27,114 nt of DNA from an uncultured Clostridia bacterium. GTDB taxonomy: Bacteria; Bacillota; Clostridia; TANB77; CAG-508. The notes below the pieces were generated by a model. That model ran no database searches. It was not told where the DNA came from and saw only the letters and a list, made by a program, of their open reading frames with translations. The position numbers were made by a program, and so were the translations under genes. This document shows, piece by piece, positions 8,286 to 15,371 of the stretch (the first letter of the stretch is position 1; each line of letters opens with the position of its first letter). The stretch lies in assembly GCA_934141475.1 (NCBI GenBank), contig CAKPCG010000023.1, positions 1-27,114 of the forward strand, given 5' to 3'.

Positions 8286-9011
8286 TTAAAATGTTTCTTT
8301 TATTAAATCAATTGTAAATTCTTGTGATTTTATGCTAAGTGTTCTATCATATTCTTCTTTTAAAAGCGCATTATCTGATATTACTTTAATGCTTATTACT
8401 GGAATTTTATATTGGTTTGCAACAGTATATATTGCTATGCTTTCCATTTCTTCACATAAAATATTATATTTTTCATTTAGTTTTATTAACCAATCGCACT
8501 CCGAATTCCAAATATCTCCACTTCCAATTCTTCCATAATGAATTTTTCCGTATTTATATTTGTTTTCTATTCTTTTAATTTTTTCAATTAAAATATCACT
8601 TCCATTTTGCGGAATTAATCTATCTTCTTCACCTGCTATAAAATTAATTAATTCCCAATCATCTAAAGTATATCCCTTTCCTTCTTCTTTATATTTTGTT
8701 TTTATTGATGTTATATTTACGCAGTCTTTTCCAATAACTATATCTGATTTATGAACTTGTTTTGAAATTGCTCCTGCACAACCTTGGTTTATTATAAAAT
8801 CCGGATTAAATTTTTCTATTGCAAGTGTTATAGCAGAAGATGTATTTATTAAACCTACTTTTGAATCGCATAAAATTATTTTATTATTAAAAATTTCTCC
8901 TATATAGAATTTACATAGCTTTGTTTGTAGTTCTTCTTTATTTTCTAGTTTTTCTATAAGATAGTTTAATTCAACATCAGCCATCGCTGAAATTATTAAT
9001 ATTTTTTTCAT
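8286..9011 (-). CDS. MTA/SAH nucleosidase-like protein (PNP/UDP phosphorylase family)
   Basis: Probably hydrolyses the glycosidic bond of methylthioadenosine or S-adenosylhomocysteine, or a related nucleoside, in the cytoplasm. About 241 residues from the chosen start. It opens with KKILIISAMADVEL, matching the nucleosidase N-terminus, followed by INQGCAGAI (the family's NxGxAG region). CEEMESIAIYTVAN carries the ribose-binding Met-Glu, and VISDNA carries the catalytic Asp. The start at 9011 is chosen because GGAGG is 8 bases upstream; an ATG at 9044 has no ribosome site. Sequence between motifs is divergent from standard MtnN, so a different purine nucleoside substrate is possible. It is monocistronic in appearance, with its own terminator, and divergent from the small gene at 9110. 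Confidence 0.75.
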   Translation of the reverse strand: MKKILIISAMADVELNYLIEKLENKEELQTKLCKFYIGEIFNNKIILCDSKVGLINTSSAITLAIEKFNPDFIINQGCAGAISKQVHKSDIVIGKDCVNITSIKTKYKEEGKGYTLDDWELINFIAGEEDRLIPQNGSDILIEKIKRIENKYKYGKIHYGRIGSGDIWNSECDWLIKLNEKYNILCEEMESIAIYTVANQYKIPVISIKVISDNALLKEEYDRTLSIKSQEFTIDLIKETF

Positions 9012-9037
9012 AAGACGTGCCTCCATATTTACATTTT

Positions 9038-9066
9038 TTGACATTTTTTTAAGTTCGTAGTATAAT
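9038..9066 (+). promoter_or_regulatory. Consensus sigma-A promoter for the small gene at 9110
   Basis: TTGACA (9038-9043), a 17-base spacer and TATAAT (9061-9066) form a perfect housekeeping promoter pointing at the 54-residue gene. The predicted transcript starts near 9073, leaving a leader of about 37 bases. Confidence 0.85.
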
Positions 9067-9109
9067 TAATTGTGATACAGAAAATTCTATTTCAGAAAGG
9101 GGAAACACT

Positions 9110-9274
9110 ATGTTTAAAACAAAAAAAGATTTTTTGCTGTATTTGTTAGGAGCATTATTTTATTTAATAGTTCTTGCTACAGCATTGGTTGGCGATGTAG
9201 TTAGAAGCCATCCAGATTTAAAATTTTCTATCGATGTTCAGTACCAGCCTACTGGCGAAACGGTAGAATTGTAA
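9110..9274 (+). CDS. Small single-span membrane protein, 54 aa, unknown
   Basis: I recognise no family. The reading frame starts at ATG 9110 with GAAAGGGG about 7 bases upstream and stops with TAA at 9272-9274. It begins MFKTKKDFLLYLLGALFYL. Residues about 8-28 form one hydrophobic segment, with positive charges before it (inside) and a short polar tail of about 25 residues (HPDLKFSIDVQYQP) after it. Reality is supported by a perfect sigma-A promoter upstream and a clean hairpin terminator just after the stop. So this is a self-contained, probably strongly transcribed unit squeezed between two minus-strand operons. Function unknown; no toxin or antisense partner is seen. Confidence 0.75.
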   Translation: MFKTKKDFLLYLLGALFYLIVLATALVGDVVRSHPDLKFSIDVQYQPTGETVEL

Positions 9275-9291
9275 CCCCATAACAGTATCTT

Positions 9292-9318
9292 GGTCCACTT
9301 TTAAAAGTGGACCTTTTT
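9292..9318 (+). terminator. Intrinsic terminator of the small membrane-protein gene
   Basis: A perfect palindrome (GGTCCACTTT paired with AAAGTGGACC, 9292-9313) is followed by TTTTT at 9314-9318 on the plus strand. There is no T run on the other side, so it works one way. Confidence 0.85.
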
Positions 9319-9323
9319 CAAAT

Positions 9324-9352
9324 AAAAAAACAACCTATTTAAACAAGGTTGT
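9324..9352 (-). terminator. Intrinsic terminator of infC-rpmI-rplT
   Basis: Minus-strand stem ACAACC/GGTTGT (9352-9347 and 9335-9330) with an 11-base loop is followed by a run of T (9329-9324). It sits just past the rplT stop at 9367. Confidence 0.7.
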
Positions 9353-9366
9353 CTTCTCTTTAATTA

Positions 9367-9717
9367 TTAAGCATTTTTTGCTATGTTTGCTATTTCAGCA
9401 AATGCTTTTTCATCATTTACTGCAATTTCAGCTAACATTTTTCTATTTATTGTAACATTAGCTTTTTTTAATCCTGCGATTAATTTGCTATATGTTAATC
9501 CATTCATTCTTGCAGCTGCATTTATTCTTGCGATCCATAATTTTCTGAAATCACTTTTTCTATCTTTTCTTCCTACATATGCGTAAGATAATGATTTTAG
9601 AACTGCTTGGTTTGCATTTCTAAATCTATAATGTTTTGCACCAAAATATCCTTTGGCTTGTTTTAAAACTTTTTTATGTCTTCTTCTTGTTATTTTTGCT
9701 GTTTTTACTCTTGCCAT
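9367..9717 (-). CDS. rplT: 50S ribosomal protein L20
   Basis: Assembles early on 23S rRNA, and in Bacillota also acts as repressor of its own operon by binding the infC leader. 116 residues, standard length. It opens MARVKTAKITRRRHKKVLK and contains GYFGAKHYRFRNANQAVLKS, SYAYVGRKDRKSDFRKLWI and RINAAARMNGLTYSKLI, all conserved in L20. It is the third gene of infC-rpmI-rplT, with 22 bases after rpmI and a terminator right behind. The ATG is preceded by GAAAGGAG. Confidence 0.98.
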   Translation of the reverse strand: MARVKTAKITRRRHKKVLKQAKGYFGAKHYRFRNANQAVLKSLSYAYVGRKDRKSDFRKLWIARINAAARMNGLTYSKLIAGLKKANVTINRKMLAEIAVNDEKAFAEIANIAKNA

Positions 9718-9739
9718 TTTATATTCTCCTTTCTACTTT

Positions 9740-9943
9740 TTAGTTACCATATGGTAATAATTTCTTTATTGTATTTTCACATGTTTTGTCAGCATAAGCT
9801 CCTGGGCGTCTGCTATTTAATTTTTGTCTTTTTGTTTTATTTGCTAATAAATGTCTTCTTCCAGATGTTGTTCTTTTTACTTTTCCTGTAGCTGTTAAAT
9901 GATATCTTTTTTTAGCAGCTTTGTTTGTTTTCATTTTAGGCAT
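9740..9943 (-). CDS. rpmI: 50S ribosomal protein L35
   Basis: Small basic large-subunit protein, 67 residues from the ATG at 9943: MPKMKTNKAAKKRYHLTATG, then RRHLLANKTKRQKLNSRRPG. A longer reading from a TTG at 9961 would put the Shine-Dalgarno AAAGGAG inside the coding sequence, so the shorter start is chosen. The CGC in NSRRPG is read as ordinary Arg. Middle gene of the IF3-L35-L20 operon. Confidence 0.97.
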   Translation of the reverse strand: MPKMKTNKAAKKRYHLTATGKVKRTTSGRRHLLANKTKRQKLNSRRPGAYADKTCENTIKKLLPYGN

Positions 9944-9979
9944 TTTTAAGACTCCTTTCAATATTTTATTTATATATTT

Positions 9980-10489
9980 TTACGCTTTTTTAGATAGCAT
10001 AATAAACATGTTTCTACCTTCTAATTTAGGTTTTTTGTCAACTACTGATATATCTGACAAAATTTCTATAAATTGGTTTAATACATCTTCTCCTAATTTA
10101 GAATTGTTTACTTCTCTTCCTTTAAATCTTACTGTTATTTTTACTTTGTTTCCATCTTCTAAAAATTTTCTTGCATTTTTAGCTTTGAACCCAAAATCGT
10201 GTTCTTCTATATTTGGAGTTATTCTTATTTCTTTTACTTCTGCTATTTTTTGTTTCTTTTTAGCTTCCTTTTCTTTTTTTGCTTGCTCAAATTTGTACTT
10301 TCCATAGTTCATAATTTTACAAACTGGTGGTTTTCCATTTGGAGCAACAAGTACTAAATCTAACTTTTTTTCTTCAGCTACATCTAAAGCTTCTTTTAAA
10401 GTTACAACTCCAAGTTTTTCTCCTTCGTCTCCTATTAATTGCACTTCTTTTGCTCTTATTTGACCATTTATTGGTAATTCTTGTTTTAT
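9980..10489 (-). CDS. infC: Translation initiation factor IF-3, with ATA start codon
   Basis: Binds the 30S subunit, prevents premature joining of 50S and checks start-codon pairing. Conserved segments: NGQIRAKEVQLIGDEGEKLG, LVAPNGKPPVCKIMNYGKY, VKEIRITPNIEEHDFGFKA and VKITVRFKGREV. The protein reads IKQELPINGQ from ATA at 10489. The best ribosome site, AGGAGG at 10503-10498, is 8 bases before this ATA, whereas the GTG at 10498 lies within that site and cannot be the start. A rare AUU/AUA-type start is typical of infC and lets IF3 repress itself, because it rejects non-standard start codons. About 169 residues. First gene of the infC-rpmI-rplT operon. Confidence 0.94.
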   Translation of the reverse strand: MKQELPINGQIRAKEVQLIGDEGEKLGVVTLKEALDVAEEKKLDLVLVAPNGKPPVCKIMNYGKYKFEQAKKEKEAKKKQKIAEVKEIRITPNIEEHDFGFKAKNARKFLEDGNKVKITVRFKGREVNNSKLGEDVLNQFIEILSDISVVDKKPKLEGRNMFIMLSKKA

Positions 10490-10511
10490 AAAAAACACCT
10501 CCTATAACGAT

Positions 10512-10627
10512 AAAAATTGACTTTTCTTTGTTACAAGATAAGTCAATTAATCCACGCCAAATAATTGGTTTAATTATTCTATTTCTAACCTTTTCCCTGT
10601 GGTTAAGGTGAGAAGTGGATACTTCTT
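10512..10627 (-). promoter_or_regulatory. infC leader with terminator/antiterminator (L20-leader type)
   Basis: The transcribed leader of the infC operon holds three ordered structures. First comes a stem AGAAGT/ACTTCT (10626-10611) followed by CACCTTAACC. An AATTAAACC/GGATTAATT pairing (10575-10567 with 10553-10545) could form an antiterminator. Last is an intrinsic terminator stem TTGACTT/AAGTCAA (10546-10540 with 10523-10517) followed by five T (10516-10512), just before the ribosome site of infC. The last two overlap by two bases. This matches the known attenuation of infC-rpmI-rplT by L20 in Bacillota; assignment to that RNA family is by layout, not by covariance search. Confidence 0.7.
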
Positions 10628-10642
10628 CTTGCAACGCAAATT

Positions 10643-10671
10643 ATTATATTATGTTTTTTTATGTTTGTCAA
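10643..10671 (-). promoter_or_regulatory. Consensus sigma-A promoter of infC-rpmI-rplT
   Basis: On the minus strand TTGACA (10671-10666), 17 bases, TATAAT (10648-10643): a perfect housekeeping promoter starting just before the infC leader. Confidence 0.85.
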
Positions 10672-10805
10672 TAGATTTTTTATAGTTTTCTCTAAAAATC
10701 CATTTTAAAACATTATTATTTTTAATTTCTTAACCCAAATTTTATCCTAACAAATTTATAAAACAAAAAGTGAAATGTAAATTTCAAAAAAATTCCAAAA
10801 TTATG

Positions 10806-10834
10806 TTGACTTTTTATGGTTTACGTAATATAAT
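10806..10834 (+). promoter_or_regulatory. Sigma-A promoter of the island gene at 10886
   Basis: TTGACT (10806-10811), 17-base spacer, TATAAT (10829-10834). It is followed by AAAGGAGA about 9 bases before the ATG at 10886. The rest of 10672-10805 is A/T-rich sequence in which I see nothing else. Confidence 0.75.
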
Positions 10835-10885
10835 CACTCCGTACCAAAAAACAAATTGTTTTAACATGAAAGGAGACATATTATT

Positions 10886-11518
10886 ATGCCAGGTTATTTA
10901 ATCCATTTAGCAAGTTCAAACGAGGAGCTTCGGAAAAACTCTTTAAGCTTTAAAGGATTGGTTGCACCAGATCTTTGGAAAAAAGAAACTCCAACAGAGG
11001 AAGAATACAGGGAATTTTTTGCTGGAGAAACTTTTCCACCTTCTTATGAGCAGGTTTTGCTTCTCTGTGATGCAGCCCACGGCGGAACTCATTTTGGTTC
11101 TAAGTTTTCTGACACAAACCATGCTGATATAAATAAAATTGTAGAACTTTTTTCTAATAAAAAGTTAAATTCAATTAATCCATTTTTTACAGGATACTTC
11201 CAGCATCTGCTTGTTGATAAGCTGTTTTACAAAGATACTTCCATCTGTGATCAGGAGCAGTTTGACGCTGATTTTTCTACTGATAAAGATACAGCCATGA
11301 ATACACTCCATATCGACTGGGATAAAATCAACCAGTCTATTGTAACAGCTTATCCAGAAATTCGCTCGTCTGTGCCTAAGCTTCCGGCAAAAGCTCGCTC
11401 TAGAATCGGCTTTGTAAACGGTAAACCCGTTTATATTAATCCAGTTAGTCTGCGTGCTTTTATTGAAAAAATGCAGAAGTTTAAAACTCTGGATGAAATT
11501 CTTGAGGCTCTTAAATAA
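10886..11518 (+). CDS. Putative zinc-dependent phospholipase C-like hydrolase, 210 aa; acquired gene
   Basis: I am not sure of its family. The start MPGYLIHLA with H7, then LVAPDLW (D29), DAAHGGTHFG (H65, H69) and GYFQHLLVDKLFY (H107, D111), resembles the spaced His/Asp metal ligands of small zinc-dependent phospholipase C-like proteins common in Clostridia. This is pattern inference only. It has no signal peptide or membrane segment. It has its own sigma-A promoter and terminator, so it is a one-gene unit. Codon use differs from its neighbours (more CTT, CTC, CGC, GGC, ATC and GCC), suggesting recent transfer. It contains an in-frame CGG at codon 16 in the context CTT-CGG-AA, identical to the sigE and spoIIGA shift sites. 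Here the zero frame is the long coherent one, and a +1 shift would stop after four codons. Confidence 0.55.
   Translation: MPGYLIHLASSNEELRKNSLSFKGLVAPDLWKKETPTEEEYREFFAGETFPPSYEQVLLLCDAAHGGTHFGSKFSDTNHADINKIVELFSNKKLNSINPFFTGYFQHLLVDKLFYKDTSICDQEQFDADFSTDKDTAMNTLHIDWDKINQSIVTAYPEIRSSVPKLPAKARSRIGFVNGKPVYINPVSLRAFIEKMQKFKTLDEILEALK
10931..10933 (+). other. In-frame CGG read as Arg in the acquired gene (CTT-CGG-AA context)
   Basis: Codon 16 of the gene at 10886. A +1 shift as in sigE/spoIIGA would read GGA-AAA-ACT-CTT-TAA and end the product at 19 residues. The zero frame gives the full 210-residue protein. Confidence 0.7.
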
Positions 11519-11544
11519 TAGACACAAAGAATAAATAAGTCTCT

Positions 11545-11580
11545 TCCCAGGTAGTGATATATCATGCTACCTGGGATTTT
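11545..11580 (+). terminator. Intrinsic terminator after the 210-aa gene
   Basis: Perfect 10-bp stem TCCCAGGTAG (11545-11554) with CTACCTGGGA (11567-11576), 12-base loop, then TTTT. Confidence 0.8.
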
Positions 11581-11675
11581 CTATGTAAATTATTTTCAAT
11601 TAACTCAAATTTTTTATTATTTATAAATTTAAGATATAAAAACTGCAAATATTTTCTACTTTTTTGCTTTTTTGC

Positions 11676-11704
11676 TTGTAATTTTCTCCATTTTGTAGGA
11701 TAAT
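11676..11704 (+). promoter_or_regulatory. Probable sigma-A promoter of the coupling-protein gene
   Basis: TTGTAA (11676-11681), 17-base spacer, GATAAT (11699-11704), 37 bases before the ATG at 11742. One mismatch in the -10 box and two in the -35 box. Confidence 0.5.
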
Positions 11705-11741
11705 ATAAGAGATTGAAAAAAAGAATAAGAGGGATTAATAT

Positions 11742-14108
11742 ATGATGAAATTAATTGACAAATTATTAAAAAAATTAAATGTAAACAGAAATACCTTTTT
11801 CACCTTTATACTAACACTAATTTCTTTTTACATATGTATAGATAGAGTTGTAGAATTATTACTTATGATATTTACAGGTGTTTCTACATCCTACTGGGGG
11901 CCTTTTAGGTATACTTTAGCTCTTGCCTGCCCTGCTTTTGCTTTTGCTTTTTCAGGTAAATCAAGTTTTGCACATGACAGAGCTCATAAAGTTACTTTAT
12001 TTTTTACATACCTTGTAGCACTTTATATAATATCAATATCAATGTTTACTCAGTGGATAAATGCTGGTCTTTGGTTGTTATTTTTATCGGTTCCAAACTA
12101 TTCAAATATAATAACAACATTCCCAAGTATAGTAAAACATGCATTTTCTGCAATATCACTATACATACCACTAGTTACATTCTATCCATTTATAGTAAAA
12201 ACCATAATTACTGGAATAAATGATTCAGCAGAAAAAATAAAATCAATTTGGGATTATGCAGGAATTGATTTATCAGATTCTTCTATAAAACACAACTCAT
12301 ACATGTGTGATACAAGTTTTACTTACGATTTTAATACAGGTAAAAAAGTTGTATTTGGAGAAACTGCAAGATACAGATCCCTTCTTGTATGTGGTGCTTC
12401 TGGTTCTGGAAAAACAGCCCGTGTATTTGAACCTATGATTGCACAAGATATAGAGAAAAAATTCTTCTTTAAAGAAGCTTCAAAAGAACTTGGTTTTACT
12501 GCTTTAAAAACAGGAATCGCATCAATTTCAGGGCCATATAGCAATGATTATTTAAATGCAAACTTTAGCTTAAATATGCTAACACCTGCATTTGGAAAAG
12601 AAACATTATATAAAACATTCGTACAAAAAATGACACTTGCAACTTCACCAAAACCTATATATAGAGATATTGGTATGACATACTTATCTCCAGATAGTGA
12701 AAGTATTTTTAAAATGATAGATGTTTGTAAAAATTATGGTGTATCTTATACCCTTTTGGATCCTTTAAATCCTGCAAATTCTGTTGGTGTTAACCCATTT
12801 GTATATGATGATCCAAATACAATTGCAGTAACTATTTCTTCAACATTAAATGGAATAAAAGCTCCAGATAATGATAATTATTCAGAAGATATTGTTATAC
12901 AAATACTTGAAAACTTAACAATTTTATTAAAACTAATATATCCTCAGATGAATAATGGAATACTTCCAAATATGGAAGATTTACTAAAATTATTAAACAA
13001 CTTTAATTTAGTACAAAAAATGTGTGAAATATTAAAAAAAGATACAGAACTTGCCGAAGAATATTCACTTTTAATTACATTTTTTGAAAAGAATTTCTAC
13101 CCACAAGGTAAAGGCCTTGATAATATGGAAAAATATTGTTTCTATATTGCAAGTAGATTAGAAAATTTACTACGTTCATCAAAAATTAAAAATATATTAT
13201 GTAATAGACATACAAATATTAATTTTGATGAATCTTTAAAAAATGGAGACTTCATATTTGTATGTACAAGACGTGGAGATTCAGGAAAATTCGCAAGTAC
13301 AGCTTTTGGTCTATTCTTCTTATTATCAATGCAAAATGCAGTTCTTAGAAGACCTGGAAATGAGAAGACACGTATACCTCATTACTTATATATTGACGAA
13401 TTTCCAGATTTTGTTACAAAAGATACAGAAACAATGTTTACAATGTACAGAAAATATTGTGTTGGAACAACTATTTCTGCTCAAAGTATTTCAATGCTTG
13501 GAGTTACTGGAGTTACAAATGTTGCTCTAAAAAATATCGAAACAGAAAATATTGCAATGGCTAAATTTAACAGTACAATACTTACAAACTGTGCTAGCAA
13601 AGTATATACTGGTGGTGCCGCACCAATTGACGAATTACAATGGTGGCAAAAAGAAATTGGTCAATGGAAACAATGGCAATATAAACCACGTGATTTTGAT
13701 GCTAGTAAACTTACATTAAGTTCATCTCTAAAAGAAACCAAATACGATTATAAAGACAAAGTTATGGCTGGTAGTATGCAATTTTTAACAGATAATAAAT
13801 GTGCATATAAAATTGTTGGAGACAATGGTGCTCCTCAAAATAGTGATGGAATAATAAACTTTATTGCACCAAAATATAAAGAAAAACACAAAGGCAAAAA
13901 ATATGATTTTGCAAAATATACTTCTACTGATGCAATAGCAGATGCAGATGATGATGGCTCACCAAATAAAAAATTTAATCCTAAAAAGGTAAGTTTTAAA
14001 AATAACGAAAACGACGAAGTAGACCCAATTCAGTCTAATACATCTGATTTATTCTTAGATAATGATGATGCAATTGTAGTTAAATTTAAGAAAAATAATG
14101 ATGAATAA
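11742..14108 (+). CDS. Orphan VirD4/TraG/TraD-type coupling ATPase
   Basis: Type IV coupling proteins are hexameric inner-membrane ATPases that pass relaxase-bound DNA or proteins to a type IV secretion channel. This one has 788 residues. The first 160 hold about four or five membrane segments (FFTFILTLISFYICI; YTLALACPAFAFAFS). Walker A GASGSGKT is at 218-225 and the Walker B LYIDEF has D552-E553, followed by RKYCVGTTISAQS. The tail from about 745 is acidic and asparagine-rich. GAGGG lies 8 bases before the first of two adjacent ATGs. Unlike its two plus-strand neighbours, its base and codon use matches the host, with no in-frame CGG in 788 codons. No relaxase, VirB4, VirB6 or integrase lies nearby, so it is either a remnant of a mobile element or a resident orphan with another job. 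Confidence 0.85.
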   Translation: MMKLIDKLLKKLNVNRNTFFTFILTLISFYICIDRVVELLLMIFTGVSTSYWGPFRYTLALACPAFAFAFSGKSSFAHDRAHKVTLFFTYLVALYIISISMFTQWINAGLWLLFLSVPNYSNIITTFPSIVKHAFSAISLYIPLVTFYPFIVKTIITGINDSAEKIKSIWDYAGIDLSDSSIKHNSYMCDTSFTYDFNTGKKVVFGETARYRSLLVCGASGSGKTARVFEPMIAQDIEKKFFFKEASKELGFTALKTGIASISGPYSNDYLNANFSLNMLTPAFGKETLYKTFVQKMTLATSPKPIYRDIGMTYLSPDSESIFKMIDVCKNYGVSYTLLDPLNPANSVGVNPFVYDDPNTIAVTISSTLNGIKAPDNDNYSEDIVIQILENLTILLKLIYPQMNNGILPNMEDLLKLLNNFNLVQKMCEILKKDTELAEEYSLLITFFEKNFYPQGKGLDNMEKYCFYIASRLENLLRSSKIKNILCNRHTNINFDESLKNGDFIFVCTRRGDSGKFASTAFGLFFLLSMQNAVLRRPGNEKTRIPHYLYIDEFPDFVTKDTETMFTMYRKYCVGTTISAQSISMLGVTGVTNVALKNIETENIAMAKFNSTILTNCASKVYTGGAAPIDELQWWQKEIGQWKQWQYKPRDFDASKLTLSSSLKETKYDYKDKVMAGSMQFLTDNKCAYKIVGDNGAPQNSDGIINFIAPKYKEKHKGKKYDFAKYTSTDAIADADDDGSPNKKFNPKKVSFKNNENDEVDPIQSNTSDLFLDNDDAIVVKFKKNNDE

Positions 14109-14115
14109 AAAATAA

Positions 14116-14155
14116 AATAGTTCTAATAATTTTTATTATTAGGGCTATTTTTGTT
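14116..14155 (+). terminator. Intrinsic terminator after the coupling-protein gene
   Basis: A 15-bp stem (14116-14130 with 14135-14149, two T-G wobbles) with a TTTT loop, followed by a T-rich tail. Beyond it, 14156-14190 is T-rich with nothing else visible. Confidence 0.8.
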
Positions 14156-14190
14156 TTTCTGTATTTTTCTTTTCTGTATTCTTCCTTTTC

Positions 14191-14219
14191 TTTACAAAAT
14201 CCCTGTATCCTGCTATAAT
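14191..14219 (+). promoter_or_regulatory. Sigma-A promoter of the secreted metallopeptidase gene
   Basis: TTTACA (14191-14196), 17-base spacer, TATAAT (14214-14219). The predicted leader is about 115 bases long before the ATG at 14341; I see no clear riboswitch in it. Confidence 0.65.
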
Positions 14220-14340
14220 TATAGTAAGTGGTGCAAGTTGCATTTTACATATATTTAATATTTTTTTCTTAAATGTATTTTTATACATTTATTTATCTCA
14301 TATATATACTATTAACTTATTTACAAGAAAGGAAAAAATT

Positions 14341-15258
14341 ATGAAAAAAAAGAGTTTTACCAAAAAAATAGCTACACTTTCATTAGCAATTATTGCAGTG
14401 TTAACATCATCTCCTGCCATTGCTTCGGCAGCATCTGTTTATGATGCATCTGTAATTGATACTGCAGAATATTTTTCAGCTGCCACAGATTATAGTAATT
14501 TGCAGGATAATCCATTTTTGACAACAAAGCGGACATTTGGTGTAAGCAAAACCGAAGACGACAGTTTTACTTACTATAAAATTAACGTCAACGGAACAAC
14601 GATGGAAGTTCATGTTCCGAAAGATGAGGATGAACACCCTGCTCCTAAAAACATTTCGGATGTACCTAATAAGGTACAGGATGTAATAACATCAAGCCGA
14701 AACCTGGTATTCGATTATATCGATGCTTCCGATATCTTGGAAGATAAACAGGAAATAAAGGATTTTCTTTCTGAACTTCCTATTAAAGAAGCAGACTACG
14801 ATGATGATTCGGAGTCAGGGGCCTTATTCTATCCAGAAGATGAGGGAATATATATAAACAGATTAAATGAAGAATATGTTTGTGAATGGATGCTTGTTCA
14901 TGAATATTTTCATGCAATTGCATATTTCACAAACGGATACACCGTTGGAGAATACGGTTACACTTTCTTCACAGAATTTTTAACAGATACTCTTACCTCG
15001 TCTTTGGATCCAGCAATAAGCGAAGGCATAGAATCAGCTTATTCACAGCAAGCTACGTTAATATACCCATATATAGCTTTAGCTGGAGAAAAAGCAATTT
15101 CCGCATATTTCTATGGATATAATGACTCCATTTATAGGATGATTCAAAAAGTGGAATTTGATTTTTGGATTATTGTGCTTCAGAATTATGGTACAAATCT
15201 TTCTGATGTATATTATAATAATCTAATTTTTAAATGGTATGCAACTGCAGTCGTATAG
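14341..15258 (+). CDS. Secreted HExxH zinc metallopeptidase-like protein; acquired gene
   Basis: Residues 1-31 are a classic signal peptide: a KKKSFTKK basic start, a hydrophobic core, and SPAIASAA, cleavable after ASA. The mature part is acidic. Its metal site is HEYFH (187-191) in LVHEYFHAIAYF. Downstream TEFLTD (E212 or D215) is a candidate third ligand, suggesting a gluzincin-type extracellular peptidase. About 305 residues, no anchor, so probably released. I cannot name a family. The ribosome site AAGAAAGGA precedes the ATG. Codon use is unlike the host (CCG, AAC, GTC, CGG, CTG), which suggests transfer. It has one in-frame CGG, codon 64 in TTKRTFG, sensible as Arg; a +1 shift there would stop within five codons. 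Confidence 0.65.
   Translation: MKKKSFTKKIATLSLAIIAVLTSSPAIASAASVYDASVIDTAEYFSAATDYSNLQDNPFLTTKRTFGVSKTEDDSFTYYKINVNGTTMEVHVPKDEDEHPAPKNISDVPNKVQDVITSSRNLVFDYIDASDILEDKQEIKDFLSELPIKEADYDDDSESGALFYPEDEGIYINRLNEEYVCEWMLVHEYFHAIAYFTNGYTVGEYGYTFFTEFLTDTLTSSLDPAISEGIESAYSQQATLIYPYIALAGEKAISAYFYGYNDSIYRMIQKVEFDFWIIVLQNYGTNLSDVYYNNLIFKWYATAVV
14530..14532 (+). other. In-frame CGG read as Arg in the metallopeptidase gene (AAG-CGG-A)
   Basis: Codon 64. The +1 frame reads GGA-CAT-TTG-GTG-TAA, which would end the protein at 67 residues, before any catalytic residue. The zero frame gives the complete protein. Confidence 0.7.
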
Positions 15259-15321
15259 TACATGGTTTAACAGAGCTTTAATTATGTACGAACACAGACT
15301 ATCAAAAACTCTTTTACCACT

Positions 15322-15371
15322 AAAAAAGCAAGAAGAAATGAGGTAACTTCCTCGTTTCTCCTTGCTTTTTA
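15322..15371. terminator. Bidirectional terminator at the right edge of the island
   Basis: A long imperfect stem (15322-15343 with 15350-15371) has A run on the left and T run on the right, so it has a T tail on both strands. It ends both the metallopeptidase transcript (+) and the permease transcript (-, stop at 15369). Confidence 0.8.

Noticed and set aside
9292..9313. Palindrome as a repressor operator
   Set aside because: It is followed at once by a T run just after a stop codon, so a terminator explains it better.
10374..10634. An 86-residue minus-strand reading frame over the infC leader
   Set aside because: It covers the attenuator structures and overlaps infC in another frame; no homology or ribosome site supports it.
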